Shown: positions 26,265 through 39,445, numbered from the stretch's first letter. The stretch is DNA of 64,000 nucleotides from Pempheris klunzingeri (GCF_042242105.1 NC_092012.1:13555470-13619469); one strand, 5' to 3'. Notes: generated by a model from the sequence alone, not told the origin. Made by a program: numbers and translations.

Positions 26265-27734
26265 TAATGGGGGAAAAAGTCTTTTTACATTCCACTGTTC
26301 GGTTTTGTCTACTGGATGTGTGTATGTATGTGTGTTTGCACGGTGGGTGAGTTAATATTTGAATTTTACGTTGTGTGATTGTATTTACTGTGAGTCCCTC
26401 TGTGTGTATATATCTGCACTGAGTTCTATTTTGCCAGTTTAATACAGAACAACATTGTTTACCGTTTTTATTCTGTATGAAACAATCCAGATGTACAAAG
26501 AAATATGTTTTTTTAAAAGTTGTCACTTCTTTAAGAATCACTGCACTTGTCGACGACAAAGCTGGAACAAACCTCTCTTCACAGCAGGGTTATTTTCCTC
26601 ATGTGCGGCGTAAAAGGACGTTTGAGGGTAAAAGGAAAAAAAAAAAAAAAAGTCACAAATAAGCTTTACAGCAACCCTAGATAAAGCCTGTTTTCTTTTA
26701 CCATCACACAACAGATTTTTAGTTCACACAGAAGCAGCTACCAACATTTTGTCCTGTCTGTCCTTCTTATCTGGTCCAATCTGATTCACCAAGGCCAAAA
26801 AAAACGGACGATGGAGCCAAACCATCACAGCTGACGTTCCCCCAAAACACCCCCGTCGTGCACACATGCTTTCTGGCACAAAGTGTTCTGTGTGTGCCTT
26901 ATAAACCCCGCCACGCCTTGCTCTTCACCATATGCGCTCCCTCTCCAAGTGTCAGGGAGGGGGGAGGGAAAAAAAGGTGAGACAGGAGATAATCATCACC
27001 TCTTTGCATCACTGTTAGCTACGTCTCAGGTCAGAGCAGAGCATTGGAGCATCCCAAAATAGCCAGGAACGCAGTCATCTGTCTGTCCTGATGGCCTGCT
27101 GTGTTAAACAAGGCGTTATTTTGTGTGCTGCTGAGAAAGCGTTACATTCCAAAGGCTTAGTAAAAGTCACTTAAATCAATGCAACTTAAATATTGGTTAA
27201 ATAACAGTCAGGGTTTGGTATAATTTACTTTTAAGAAATCAAGCTAGATTTGTCTGTCTACCTTGTTTATTGGCCAATTACCAGTAACCGGTATACTTTA
27301 CTGGACAATCTCGCATTTCTGATTTAGGGCATTCCCTTGGGGGACTGCTTGAGTCAAAGAGAGGTTAACCAGCAACATTTTGATTTATATACTGTACAAA
27401 TGATTGTGAAGTGTCCTGTATGAAAAAAAAGAAAAAGAATCATTGGTATTTATTGGGGTTGTTGATATCTGTCTGTCCTTGGTATCACTCAACCCCCTCT
27501 TTCACTCCCTTTTCTCTTTGTAGTTACACATCCGTGGGGTGCACAATGTTAAATATCGACCATTTATTTTTTGAAATCTGTACAGTGTATATAAAAATAT
27601 AAATGTGTATATAAAACAAAGATGTTTCTGGTATTGTTATGAATTTTTCACAAGCTTGTTTTTATTATTTCTTCCAATCATATTTGTATTACACACAAAG
27701 GTTTATTCAGTGGAGTCGATTCTGCACAAAGGTT

Positions 27735-28020
27735 TAGGTGGAAGAAGTAATAGAAGATCCTTTACCTGACTAAAAGTACCATTCGTTCATATAAAAATAA
27801 GCCATTACAAGTTTAAGTCAAGTCAAAATCCTACTAAAGTAAAAGTACAGAGATATTATTGGCAAAATGTAGTTTAAATATAAAAAGAAGAAAGTAGTCA
27901 TTCTACAGAAACTTTGTTGTATGTATGCTTTAATTTGTGTATCCGACAATTTATGTTATAGCTTGAGATGAAGCTGGTTTTGACTAGTTTATATACTGTG
28001 GTATTTTAGTCCGGTGACTC
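27735..28020. repeat. hAT-like non-autonomous element remnant A
   Basis: It contains 'ggtggaagaagtaatagaag', 'aaagtaaaagtacagaga' and a 'gtttatatactgtgg' segment in the order of a common fish hAT-derived repeat. A second copy lies at 29080-29671. Confidence 0.45.
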
Positions 28021-29079
28021 TCAGCCTAGGAGTCAGGCCCCTCCTGAAGGTCACAAAAGGAATCTGAGCAATTTTGCATAATGTGAGACTTTTAAATAAA
28101 TGTAGTTACTCTCCAGCGCTGCATGAAGGATTGATGCAACTCAACACTAAAGTGGGAGGCTGTCAGTGCAGTTTTCATCTAACTTATCAATTTCACAGAG
28201 ACTTGCTGCTAACTCCCTGTCAACCTCAATTCAGTTCTGATTTTTGGTACTGATACCACCAACTCCTTTTGTAGAAGTTTAATTGCAAATACACAGACCA
28301 ACTGATAAAGTCACACTTATTACAGGCACTTCTGGAAATGCACAGCCACATTTGCGCTCTATTTTCTTCTCTCTTCCAGCTCAGGCAGAAGGAGGGCCAA
28401 GATTTTAAGGGTAATTAACGTGGGTCTTTAGAATTGCTGCTAATCTCTAGAATTAAGGAAATTGCCTCCCCTGCCTCCTACACATTACGTTTCACTGCAT
28501 CTTCAACACAAGATAACATCTAAGAGAAAATCTGTGTGCGCTGAGTGTAATGTTGAAGCAGGGAGTGTAATTTACCAACTTATCTAACATCCTCAGAGTT
28601 AAACCTGGCAGAAGTATGTCTTACCAGTGAGAGCAGTTTCCCTCTGTGCTCCTCCGCTCACGACTCTCCGGCAGACATGGGAAGACGAGATGAAGGCCGG
28701 GGATGCTGCAGGTTGTGGTGGTGGTGGAGAAAGGAAACAAGAGAATATGAGATTGAAATTCCAGGGGAGCAGAGGGTGACGGGAGGGCTGAGGATAAAAC
28801 ATAGAGCTGTCACGACACAGGAAGCAGCAGTGGAGGATGACAGGAGCGCTGGGCTACAGATAGGCACAGTGGGTGTGCGTGGGCAACTGATGAACATACA
28901 TTCTAACCAAGCCTCAGCACATTTAAGATGTGAGTTTTGCTCTCGCAGCACGTGGGATCCACAGGTGGCACCTTTTTTTTTTGTCCAAAAGCAGGGATTT
29001 ATGACAGCCAGCAAGGTTCACATTCAACTACTGTCAAATACATTGTGTAGTGGAGGACATTTCCAGCGGCACTATTAGA

Positions 29080-29671
29080 TGACTCAGACTTTTGAAATTC
29101 CTACAATGTAAAATGACTCCTTTACAAGTAAAAGTGCTCTATTCAAAGTCCTCCTTAGATAAGTACAGGGATATTAGCAGCTAAATGTCCTTAAATAATC
29201 AAACTTAAAAGTACTCCTCATGCATAGAAATGGCCCACATTATTATTAAGATGGATGAATCATGTGTAAGCATTTAAGTTTTGTAGCTACTGTTTATTGT
29301 TGTAGATTAATAGAAGAGCAAAAAGGAAGAAGAAAACACACACTACACATTTGTATTGATGCTTTGGACTTTTTCTACTCTTTTTTTTGTGTGAAATACT
29401 GGAGAATTTTACCTTTTGGAGCCTTACCTAATTTCACTTTGGTGAAACTACCAACAACGCAAAGACGTCTGAAATGTGGCAAACTGCACAGAGCTTTTTT
29501 TTCTGTAATGTAAAACCGTAATCATAAAAGTAACTAATAACTAGAAAATGTAAAATCACAGTAAAAGGTGCAATATTTTGATGTGAAATTAAAGTGTAGA
29601 TGTAGAAAGTCGCATAAAATGCAAAACTGTACAGCATTTAAGTGAATGTGCTTATGTACTTTCCACCACTG
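29080..29671. repeat. hAT-like non-autonomous element remnant B
   Basis: The copy runs from 'attcctacaatgtaaaatga' through 'acaagtaaaagtgctctatt' to a clear terminal 'actttccaccactg' ending at 29671, the characteristic end of this teleost family as I recall it. The middle is diverged. Confidence 0.55.
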
Positions 29672-29685
29672 ATTACAGCATATAG

Positions 29686-29760
29686 TGAGACAGATGGCAG
29701 ATGAGCAAAGAACACACAGAGGGGAACCCCTCTGACATCACCGTGGTCTATTTTAGGACA
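29686..29760 (+). repeat. 75-bp direct repeat, copy 1
   Basis: The segment from 'tgagacagatggc' through 'ctctgacatcacc' to 'ggtctattttaggaca' recurs in the same orientation at 31329-31402. Identity by eye is high, with scattered substitutions. Confidence 0.6.
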
Positions 29761-31097
29761 AGCTGAGGACACAATGATCGAAGGCTGGGATTCTTACTCG
29801 ATATATTTCCCCCTTAAAGTTTTAAGAAAGAAAACATGCATCAACATTTGTCTCATGTCTGTACGATTGGTGTTTGTGTAACACCTTAGCAGTGGATCAT
29901 ATGCACATTATGATTCCACGGGGGTGCACAAGCAGGCCTGTCATCTGTTTTGAGATTCTGTGCACATCTCCTGGCCAGAGGGCATTTCCCTTCTGCTCTC
30001 AGTACAAGGTTCCACTGAACCGACATGACACACAGGCAGGCAAGATATTTTTCCCATAGTCAACACACACTGATCAGTGGGCGAGGAGAGAATTATGACC
30101 TTGTTTGTATGGCTTTAAGCGAAGATATATGTGGTTTAAATGGAAACTTGGCCAAACACAAAATTGCACAGATGCTTTGTCTCATAAAAGTTGAACACGT
30201 AGCTTATTCCTTGTCTAATATCCCTTTCATCCTTCTATGCAGCGATTTAGTTTTTAATCGATAAGTCACTGCATAAAGGTTGGACTGATATTTTCACATT
30301 TCATGCATGCATGGAAAATAAGGTATATGAGATATCCCTGGTTTACAGGTGACCAATTTGCAGGAGAGACACCAAGATCAGCTGGTGCTTCCTCAGAATA
30401 TAAGGTGATCTGCTTCCATCTGGTGTCCATATGCTGATACTGCAGGTAACAATCTTCATTATAGAACAAATAATGTTCATCGAGTCAATCGTGATTTCAT
30501 TGTCGGACAAATAAATGTAGTAATGAAAGAACTGATAATAAACAGCAGCAATAACAGCATAGCATCAGCATTTATTAAATAACTCATAATAAATGTAAAA
30601 GTAAAATCACTGAAAAGAACCAAACCATGACAATTCAACAAGCTACACTCATGAGTGAGTCGATGTGTTTCTGTCTAACTGTCTGGCTATAGAGACAGGG
30701 TAATTATCTGCCTCTATCAAAGCTGGCTATTGCATTTCACACAGTTTAAATTTACAGCCATGAATCACAAATTTACAGTACAATTAATGTACAATATTCA
30801 GAACACCTTCAGAATATCGTGTTGCATCAATTTTCCACAGACTTCCCTCAGCTTCCACAAATCTTCTTCTCCCTCCACTGACTGGCTGGATTTCACAGAG
30901 GACCGAAGCTCATATGGAGACATTTGTAGTATTACTTGGTATTCTTAATATTTTGCAGTCCACAATATTTTGCGCACTCTGCTGTGTATAACTAGAGTAA
31001 CTTTTCCAAGGATGTTTCTGATGGGTTATGGCACTGATATTTCACATAGTGCCCCACCTAAAATGAGTCTCTGATGAGGTCCGACGGGCTGTGAGCT

Positions 31098-34000
31098 TCA
31101 TTGACTTTCCTTTTCCAGATACTCCAAGCTGGGCGCATCTAACCTCTGTTCCTGGTTGCGATTCTTTGTGAACTCCTTAAGCATATCCATGACCTCTCCT
31201 TGATAAACGTCAGGGGTGGGTTGAGCTTCTGTAAGCAAAAACAGAACAGGTTTAATTACTTTCAGTCAGTTGAGAGGCGAAGCAAAGTGCGATTTCAGAG
31301 CCTTTATTTCATGCGAGAAGTTTAATGATGAGACAGATGGCTGAAGAGCAATGAGCACACAGAAGGGAGCCCTTCTGACATCACCTTGGTCTATTTTAGG
31401 ACATTTTTTAGGAGGACATAAAACTGAAAGGCTGACGTTAGCTGATTCAACATAATATCTTGCTCCTGACGATGATAAGACAGAAAATGCACATCGACAA
31501 TGGTATTTCTTTCTTATCGTAGTCATGGGAAAAGACAACTGTGGTCCTTCAAGGACAAAAAACAATAAAGCTGTATTACACTTAAGATTCTTGAGTCTCA
31601 GACCCTTAATTTTATGCCGTCCTCGTCTCTGACAGGAAAAGGTTCACTCAAGGATACTAAGTGAGAGACTGTGTGTGTGTGTGACCTTGAAATTGTCTGT
31701 TTACAGATTTCAAAACTCAATGAATAACTTTAGTTACTTGTTTCAGCAAAGTTAAACTGCCTGCATTAGTTTTTGTTTGTGGCGGCGCTGCCAATTGGAC
31801 GTGTTGACGCTGTTCTCACAGTGATTCTGTTTCACGGCTGTTGCGCACGATAAAACAGACACATAATTGAATCAAATTGCGAGAACATTAGAAGAATATA
31901 ATGGTTAGTTATACTGGGACACTGAATGAGCTCCAAGTCCGAGCCAAAGGGAACATTAAAAAAACAAAACAAAAACAGAATTGGAAGTTCATTTGTAAGC
32001 GGAGCTGGGATTTCATTTATTCTGCATCTGCAGACTTGATTGACTGCTTAAAAAAAAAGAAATCCAGTTGGTTTTTTTTTATCGTAATTGTACTCACTGG
32101 AGTTCTCTACATTTTGTTGTGTTACAGTCTGAATTTAAAATTAGAGTGTCTGATGTTTCTTTGCCACTGTTAACACAAAACAAGAAATCAAAGTAAGTGT
32201 TTGTTTTGTGCAAATTGTATTATAATTGATAATGAAAAGCTGAAATGTTTCTGCGTCATTAACTATTCAAGCATTTTACATTGGGAGTCTAAAATAGATT
32301 GACATTACCTTCAATGTCTGAAATGTCTCTTGATGGGCGTTTATCTGTTGCCAGCTCTCCAACTTATGATTTGCTTTTTGATTCATCACGTCTACTGTAA
32401 AATCACGTGTCGGAAGAGAGATTCATCAAAGAGAAATAATTGTCTTACCTGTTGCCCAGTAGTAGATGTCCCAGTCATTGCTTGGTTCATTGATCAGTCT
32501 GTCGTACTGCTGCAGCTGGTTCTCACTCATTGTGTTTAGGTATCGCTTTGCAAAAAGGCTGCAAGAGACATGAAAAATTAATCTGCGTCTGAGTCCTTTT
32601 TCTGAATGGAAAGTCGTAGTTTCTGGGTACCAGTTTATGGACTGCATACTGGGAACTTCTTTTTTGGGCTCATTCACATTGAATTACTTACTCCTTCTGA
32701 GTTTAGTCATTGTCAATGTCCCATTAATCTTTATTTAATTACTCTAGTTGCTTCAATTACAGCCATTCTCTACCCTCCTCACTACCTCCATACTATAAAA
32801 TACGTTGTACAGTGATCTCTCCTAATGCTAATCTCTGTAGTTGTGCAACTATTTCCAGTCTTTCTACTGTATACTTCCTACACGATATAAGTACATGTTG
32901 TGCCCTTCCTGCCTTCTCGCACTGTTGTTTTGCAATAATGAGAACTGTGTTGTTAAGATTACTGTGTCCAATTCTGTTTCCGCTCATTGTTGCCAGCTCT
33001 TTCCTATTTCAATCCTACTGCTCAACCTCTGTACTGTACCACTGCTCTAAAGTGTGTGATGACAGACACACAAGACAAAAACAGTTCTGTTTAACAACCT
33101 GAGCAGAATGCAGTTCTCCAACATGCCCCTCTTGCGACTCTCATACAGCAGGCGGCGCTTCTTGATGTCGGTGGGCTCGCCGGGCTTCTCCTCCCAAGGG
33201 GGCAAAGGGATCTCAATGAGGTCACCTTTGTTGTCATCTGGTGCTTCTCCACGGTAACCACGAGTGGATACCAGGCCTGTGACTGCTGGTCTCCATGCCG
33301 CCTGGCACACCCCTGTCACAAGCTGACAGGCATCAAACACGCACGTTTGAACAAACATTAGCACCATGTGTTGCACTGTATCGTCCAGTACATGTGACGA
33401 ATCAAACAATTCACTGTGCAGTCTGTTCAAAATCGGTTGAAAACGACAGTTGTCGTTTTATTGTCACATCCGATTTCATAAGTTACATTATAAAACACTG
33501 CCTTTGTTTTGTGTAAACACTGGGACTTTAACCTAAAGACATTAGATCTACATGTAATATTTCCATCACAATTATGTAACGATGTGCGTGCCAGAATGGG
33601 GCTTCATAGACCATATAAGAGGTTACTTTTAGGTCTCAGATATCATACTTTTATGAAGATGGATTAATGGTTGTTAAGGGTTTTTAAGAGTTGTAACTTT
33701 TGTCATATAACTAGTTTTCCTTTTCATTTGTTTACTGTGTGACAGGATGGTTTTCATACTGTCTAGAAACGCAAAATATAAGTCAAACTAAGACCAAACT
33801 ATTTTTTCTATCAATTTGGGTAATTATTTGCATATATTTATTTATCCCGCGGTCTGTTCTGATATTTAGATATCTTGCCTCCCCCAAAGCTCTTATATGA
33901 TCATGCATGAATAGACATGGATCTGTTTATACCTGTTTGTTCCTCTCGGCCATCAAACTCTTTCTACTTTTCATTGTGTCTTTGTTCTTTTATTCCTTAA

Positions 34001-34519
34001 TATTTTTTTGCCTTTTCTGTTTTTTTCTATTCTTTGTGGCTTGTATGCATTGGCTAAGACACGTACAATTTATCAATGTAACACCATATGGAAGTATAAA
34101 ATCGGACTAAAACTCCTTTAACTTCTTCCTTTCACTAATGCAGATCAGTATTTGCCCTTGGATATAAACTCCTAAAGTTCAGGTAGCTTAAATCTAAAAT
34201 CAATACACCAGATCAAGGCAAGTCCCCTCGACTTGCATGATATAACACGCTCTCCTTGCTGTACAACTGGATTGCACAACTGTCCTCCAGCAGGACACGC
34301 TTTATGTTTTAGCACAACGAAAACAATTCACGCTAGTTATTTTCAACATTTTAACCAGGTCATTACATCAAACTAAATACTTTAAATTAGTCGGATCTTT
34401 CGTAAGCCATCTAGGAGCTCTATTGTTCATACTGCTGTAGCATTTAAAGCTAGCTACATGTAAATAAATGTAACGTTTAGGGTGTTACTCACTCTTTTCG
34501 CAACAAAGGAAGACAACAT
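31098..34519 (-). CDS. sdhaf2: Succinate dehydrogenase assembly factor 2, mitochondrial
   Basis: Matrix factor needed for covalent flavinylation of SDHA and assembly of respiratory complex II. Minus-strand exons in order: 34493-34519, 33099-33322, 32449-32558, 31098-31228. All junctions are GT-AG and in phase, giving 163 aa against 166 in human. Exon 1 has only nine codons (MLSSFVAKR), the start of a basic, hydroxylated targeting peptide that continues into exon 2. The SDHAF2 core is clear: [54 protein letters not shown], and a C-terminal helix with KNRNQEQRL. The motif [10 protein letters not shown] is the family signature. The gene is divergent from cpsf7, as in mammals. The start is the only ATG in frame before the first intron. 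Confidence 0.95.
31329..31402 (+). repeat. 75-bp direct repeat, copy 2 (in sdhaf2 last intron)
   Basis: Partner of 29686-29760. This copy lies in the intron between coding exons 3 and 4 of sdhaf2, the other just beyond the gene's 3' end. Confidence 0.6.
32100..32275 (+). repeat. Degraded Tc1-like terminal fragment
   Basis: It includes 'cattttgttgtgttacagtc' and, further on, 'aatgaaaagctgaaatgt' followed by a 'attcaa' end. These match the terminal repeat of a Tc1-type element related to, but distinct from, the copy at 16351. No transposase is left. It lies in the last intron of sdhaf2. Confidence 0.5.
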
Positions 34520-35339
34520 GTTAACCCTCTTTCTTGCGACGTTGAGAGACTTCTAGGTGGGCTGTTTCTCTGCCGGGGAAGAGTTTCTGATGTCTGAATG
34601 TCACACACACACACACACACACACTAAAGACTGAAAAACTGAGCTTACACAAGAAGGTTCACGTCACAGGAGCACACAGGAAGCTAACGATGGGGGACTG
34701 GCAACAGCAAACACACGACGCCATACTGCTAAGGTAACACTTATGTGTAATTAATGTTATAGGAAAACATAACTGGCAACAACGTGGTATACTTAATGCT
34801 CATTGCATATTTTTTGTATTTTCATTTACCCAATTTTATCAATGTAACAGTTAAATGTAGTTCCCTCACGTCACAATGTGAAGGTGCCTGACCTTCGGAA
34901 CCAATTGTTGTTTGTTGTTGTCAACCGGTAAAATATCCGTAACGTACGTGGCAACATTAGCATTAGCCGATCAAAGAGCGAGCTTGCAGTAGTCAGAAAT
35001 CATTTGTATGTGCAATTGCACATGTAAAGACCGTAGATATATTTTCAGTGGCCATTAAAACATTATATGTTGACACATGCCCGCTTGTATTCTCGGTTTG
35101 TCACCATATTTTGTTTTAGCTACGGTATTTTTTTACGAACTCGAGTGAAACGTTGGTTAACGTTAGCTAACATTGACGTTGGAAACAAGCTGAGACGTTA
35201 AATATACACATTTTTATTTGTTTGACAGTGCACATGTCGGCATGCTCTGATAACCTACAAATGTGTAGTTCAGAGTGAAAACTACATCAACAAACTAGCT
35301 GTAGAGCCTGAGTCAGCTGGGTCGTCTCAGGCTAACGGG
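34520..35339. promoter_or_regulatory. Divergent sdhaf2/cpsf7 promoter region
   Basis: Only 820 bases separate the two start codons, so both promoters and 5' UTRs must lie here or in a shared core. It contains a CA microsatellite (34602-34624), a possible upstream exon with its own ATG ending at a GT donor (34690-34733) and a good acceptor at 35228 leading into the cpsf7 start exon. No TATA box is evident, which fits housekeeping genes. The divergent arrangement is the same in human. Confidence 0.65.
34602..34624. repeat. CA dinucleotide microsatellite
   Basis: About eleven CA units inside the bidirectional promoter region, 80 to 105 bases upstream of the sdhaf2 start codon. Confidence 0.85.
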
Positions 35340-38300
35340 ATGGCTGCTGCAGGACCTGCAGCCGGATCAAGCAGTGATCTCACGGATCTTTACAGTGATC
35401 TGAATCAAAACGACGAGGTGAGTCTGAAATATTTAGTTGCTTATTTTTCACCGCGTGTAACTAACCACATGTGAAGTTGTCTGCCTCTTTGTGTTGGTTT
35501 GAGTTTAAATTACCTTTTTATTTGGAACATCTTAATCACAAATGTTTAACATCAGAGTTTCATTTTCTTGCTTAGAAATTCGCAGCATCAGGTGCAACAT
35601 CACTTAGTAAGTCAACTTAGTAAGTCAAGTCTTCATAGACTTGTTTCAGTCTTTGAGTCGGGTAAGTTAAAAACCAGTGAAAGTACTTTAATCCAGTTTA
35701 TAGTTATCATTTTCCTTTCAACTTCAGGTATTCCCTTGATTAAAAAATGCACTGAATCAAGTATCAGTATTCATATTTTTTTTTAACTTTATGTACCTGA
35801 AAAAAATCCCAGTAGTAAATTGGGATCAATTTCAGAAAATGTTGGTATAGTCCTCAGCCATTCCAAACTTTCTGCTGCTGCAGCTGCCAGGATTTTGCAC
35901 AATGACATGAATCAGTGGACAGCATATAAGTTGACTTTGTTGCTTTTTCTATCACACACAGGACTTGGACAGAATTGCTGAAGCAAATGAACTGTATGAT
36001 GCTGTTTTAACTGGATCAGTCAATCAAGACAAGAAAGTTGCTAAAAATGTGGCACCTCCCCAGAAGATGTCACCTATAGACGGGACTGAATCATCAACAG
36101 TGAAAAGTCAAAAAGGAGAAAACTCACAGAGGAGACTGTCTTTATATGTTGGAAATTTCGCCTGGGTGAGTAACACCCTGTCCGTGTTCGTGTTGATTAC
36201 ATTTTTACTGTACTGTCGAATACAATGTCCACATGAACAGAGAAATAAGTTCCACTGGCTCAAGAAAATTTAACAAAATGATCAGTAGAGAAATGCAATT
36301 TGATCAGATGGACAAATGTACATTTTTCTCTCTTCAAATAGATGTGCTCAAATAGCTTGGATCTGGTTGTAAACTAAACCTTTCAGTCAAAACTTTTCTT
36401 TCACTTCAAAATTTTCATGTCTGTGTTGAGTTGTCTCATTTCAGGTACTGTAGTATAATGTCAAGTGAAATAAACCATTCCACCAGACTTGCTGTTTGTT
36501 TTATACAACTGGCATTGTTGTAGTATTTTAGTAGTAGTCAGTTTTTCATGACACGACATGAATCCTTCAGCACCTCTCAGAGTTTCTTCGGATGTGCACT
36601 TCTTTTACACCATCCATCCACCCACACTAGGTGGTGTGCGAGAACTTGTATATAAGTCAAATTAATTTACTGACAAAGTTATGTTCACTACAAGAGTATT
36701 TTGGCTGGAATGAGATTAAGCTTCAGAGGGCACCTTTTTGAATGAGTGGTTTCAGTTACGTCAACATCTAGTAGGTGACACGGCAGCTCTTCAGTTGTGA
36801 GGATTTTTCTGCCTTCCAAGGGCTCATAACACTGTTAGATCCTCCCTTTTAAGAATTCTGTTTTATTTCCATGTTTGAGCCCAAATTGACTCCATGTTAC
36901 CTTAAAACAATGTATTAAACACTATTTATTGGCTTTTCACAAATGCTCAGTAATATCCATAACAATTTCTCCTCATTAACAATAATTAAGAAGAGCAAGT
37001 AAGTTTTACTCAGTATTACATGTGAATCTGTGTCTGTCAGTCAGCTTCATTTTGGTTTCTTTAATGGTTGTACTCTTGATTAAGATCACAAGTAACTATC
37101 TACTCTCCTTTCATTTTCTCGTCTCCTCCTCCCAAACTTGCTACCACCTCCAGTGGACATCTGATAAGGACCTCATGTACATGGCTCAAACACTGGGTGT
37201 GACGGACATCACAGACATCAAATTTGCTGAGAACAGAGCTAATGGCCAGTCAAGAGGGTAAGTGGTTACAGATCTACAGTAATGAAATGTCCAAAAAGCA
37301 TTTCCTGTGAGTTCATTTGTAAGAAAGGAGACTTGTGTTATGAATAATGAAAGATTTCGGTAACTTAATACTGTTGGTCATACATGTGCTGTTTCTTCTC
37401 CTCTGTGATACAGCTACGCAGAAGTGGTGGTAAACTCAGAAGAGTCGCTAAAAACATTGTTGGAAAAAATCCCCCTGTGTGAAGTTAATGGGGAACGGAT
37501 AGACTGTCGCTTTGCCACCCGCCAGAATCTCACTGTGTTTGAGGACGCCGCAAATAAACGTAAGAGCACCACAATCCTAAGAAGATACTTCAAAATTTTC
37601 ATGATATTGAAAAATATTGAAAAGTGTGTCAATTTTTACAACAGCAATGTGTTCCTGTAGGTATACCCCTGCGCGTTAATTCCAAAGATCCTAAGGACTC
37701 CTCTGATTCTTCGGATAAGATTCCCACATTGTTATCACAGGAGCTCAGCCCTCCGCCCATACCGCCCCTTTTTCCATCACACCCTCTTGCAAACAGGTTT
37801 CCCTCATTACCCAGCTCTTTCCTCAGTCAGCCACCGCCTCCCTTCCCACATATGCCCCCAAACATCCCTCCACCCCCTTTGTTCCCACCTCCAGTCCATG
37901 TCCCCAGCCATCCATCTCCCAGTCTGCATATAAATCCAGCATTCTTCACCCCAGCACTGGACGGCCACAGCAGCAAAGCTTACACTCAACAAAAGTGAGG
38001 AAACGCACATATATATATACACATCTATAAATATATATATATAAATATTGCAAACCATAAACAGAAATGTGTTTTTCTCAGTGAGATAAGATGAAACTTG
38101 ATAATGTTGTCCTGGAAAGTGGCACTTTTTAAAGCAGTAAAAGACCAGGATACAGAGAGGCATACAAAATAAAAGAATAAGTACATATATAATAATATAT
38201 ATTAATAGATAAATAATAAAATACATGGAAGATATGAAGGCTAAAACAAATTAAGTTTCAGGAACTTTGTTGTATCAGTTGTAAAAATAAAAATATTATA

Positions 38301-39445
38301 TTAAGTAAAAACTTGTGCTGATGGTAAAATAACTCTTAGTCGGTATTACAGCAATCTGTGTATTTTTTCAGGCACACACCTCAAAGTACAGATGCACAAT
38401 TTGAGGAGCTGATGAACAGAAACAGAGCCATTGCCAGCAGTGCCATCACCAAGGCTGTGTCTGGAGCAACAACTGGTGAGTACAGCCGGCCAGGTTCTGT
38501 GAAGTGGTGGAAAAAAAAGAAAACAAAACTTAATAAACCATGTGGAGAAACGACCGGTCCCTACTGATGACTGACTGGAAAAATCAAAAGAAGCTGCTCC
38601 TCACCCCTCTTACAATGGATTGATGTTTGAAAACCGCATCTTCAAAGCAAAAATGCATTTTTACACGTCTCTTTCCTTTTTGAACAAATGAATGATAAAA
38701 CAGTGTCATTTACACAAGTGCTCTGAAAATTTGGTTTCAAAATTGAAATATTTCTCAGCAACATACATTGTTACTGTATTATTAATGTTAATACTAAATA
38801 AGCAACAATTAAAATGTAAAATTTAGAAATAAAGTAGGTGCTAGGGTAAATGTAATCATTTGTAAAAATGTTTAAACCTAAGAGTTTATAAAGTCCTGAA
38901 TACTAACAAACAACTGCCTTTTATTTCAAATTTCTCCACTTCCCAATGCAGGAGACTTGCGGGTCGCCATGGAGACTCTATTAACTGCTATTGCCATCAT
39001 TAAACAGTCCAGAGTGTACGCAGATGAGCGCTGCCAAGCCTTGGTCACCTCACTCAAAGACTGTCTAGTCTCTATCCAGGGCAACTACGGCTACAGGTTT
39101 GTGCAGTTATGCTTCAGGACTCTGAGACGTGATGCATCTTGTCGTCTATGCAGAAACTGAAGCCGAGTACAGAACTAGCATGATGTTTCTAATCAGTCAG
39201 TATCACACAAATACACATTTCTCTGCAGGAGTAGGAGTCGTTCCGGGGACGAAGAGAGAGACCGAGACAGGGGGCGTCACAGAGAGCGAGACCGTGACAG
39301 AGAGCGTGAGAGAGAGGACTCTACTGATTGGGATGGTGCAGGGATGTCTCGAAGACGCAGGGAACAGTCCTGGAGCATGGAGAGGGACAAGGAGCGCTCA
39401 CGGGAACGGGAAAGGCACAGAGACCACAGAGACAGATACCGCTAA
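35340..39445 (+). CDS. cpsf7: Cleavage and polyadenylation specificity factor subunit 7
   Basis: Subunit of cleavage factor Im, which binds CFIm25 and UGUA sites to direct mRNA 3'-end choice in the nucleus. Exons: 35340-35417, 35962-36165, 37154-37257, 37414-37559, 37661-37994, 38372-38475, 38952-39096, 39229-39445; all phases agree, giving 443 aa (human about 460-470). N-terminus [10 protein letters not shown] resembles the family's LIDIYADEEFNQ. The RRM has RNP2-like LYVGNFAW and RNP1-like ANGQSRGYAEVVV. A proline-rich middle ([25 protein letters not shown]) ends with INPAFFTPA. Then comes the conserved [31 protein letters not shown] helix region and an RS/RD/RE-like charged tail ending in RYR. 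GYAEVVV and the link to sdhaf2 favour cpsf7 over cpsf6. The frame is open upstream to 35226 but has no earlier ATG. Confidence 0.95.

Larger units (their letters stand above)
23691..31097. other. syt7 3' UTR and syt7-sdhaf2 intergenic region
   Basis: No further coding exon was recognised. The syt7 3' UTR begins at 23691; one AATAAA lies at 24721-24726, though more distal ends are possible. The region holds a TG/CG microsatellite, a non-autonomous DNA element (25034-25890), an ATA microsatellite (26243-26264), two hAT-like remnants and one copy of a 75-bp direct repeat. LRRC10B and PPP1R32, which lie between SYT7 and SDHAF2 in human, were looked for and not found. Confidence 0.6.

Noticed and set aside
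28658-29078. Overlapping ORFs of 118 and 133 codons on opposite strands
   Set aside because: No lrrc10b, ppp1r32 or other family motif is visible, and no splice signals make sense of them.
34690-34733. Possible alternative N-terminal coding exon of cpsf7
   Set aside because: Joined to the acceptor at 35228 it runs into a stop after a few codons, so it cannot extend the cpsf7 protein; kept only as an upstream-ORF idea.
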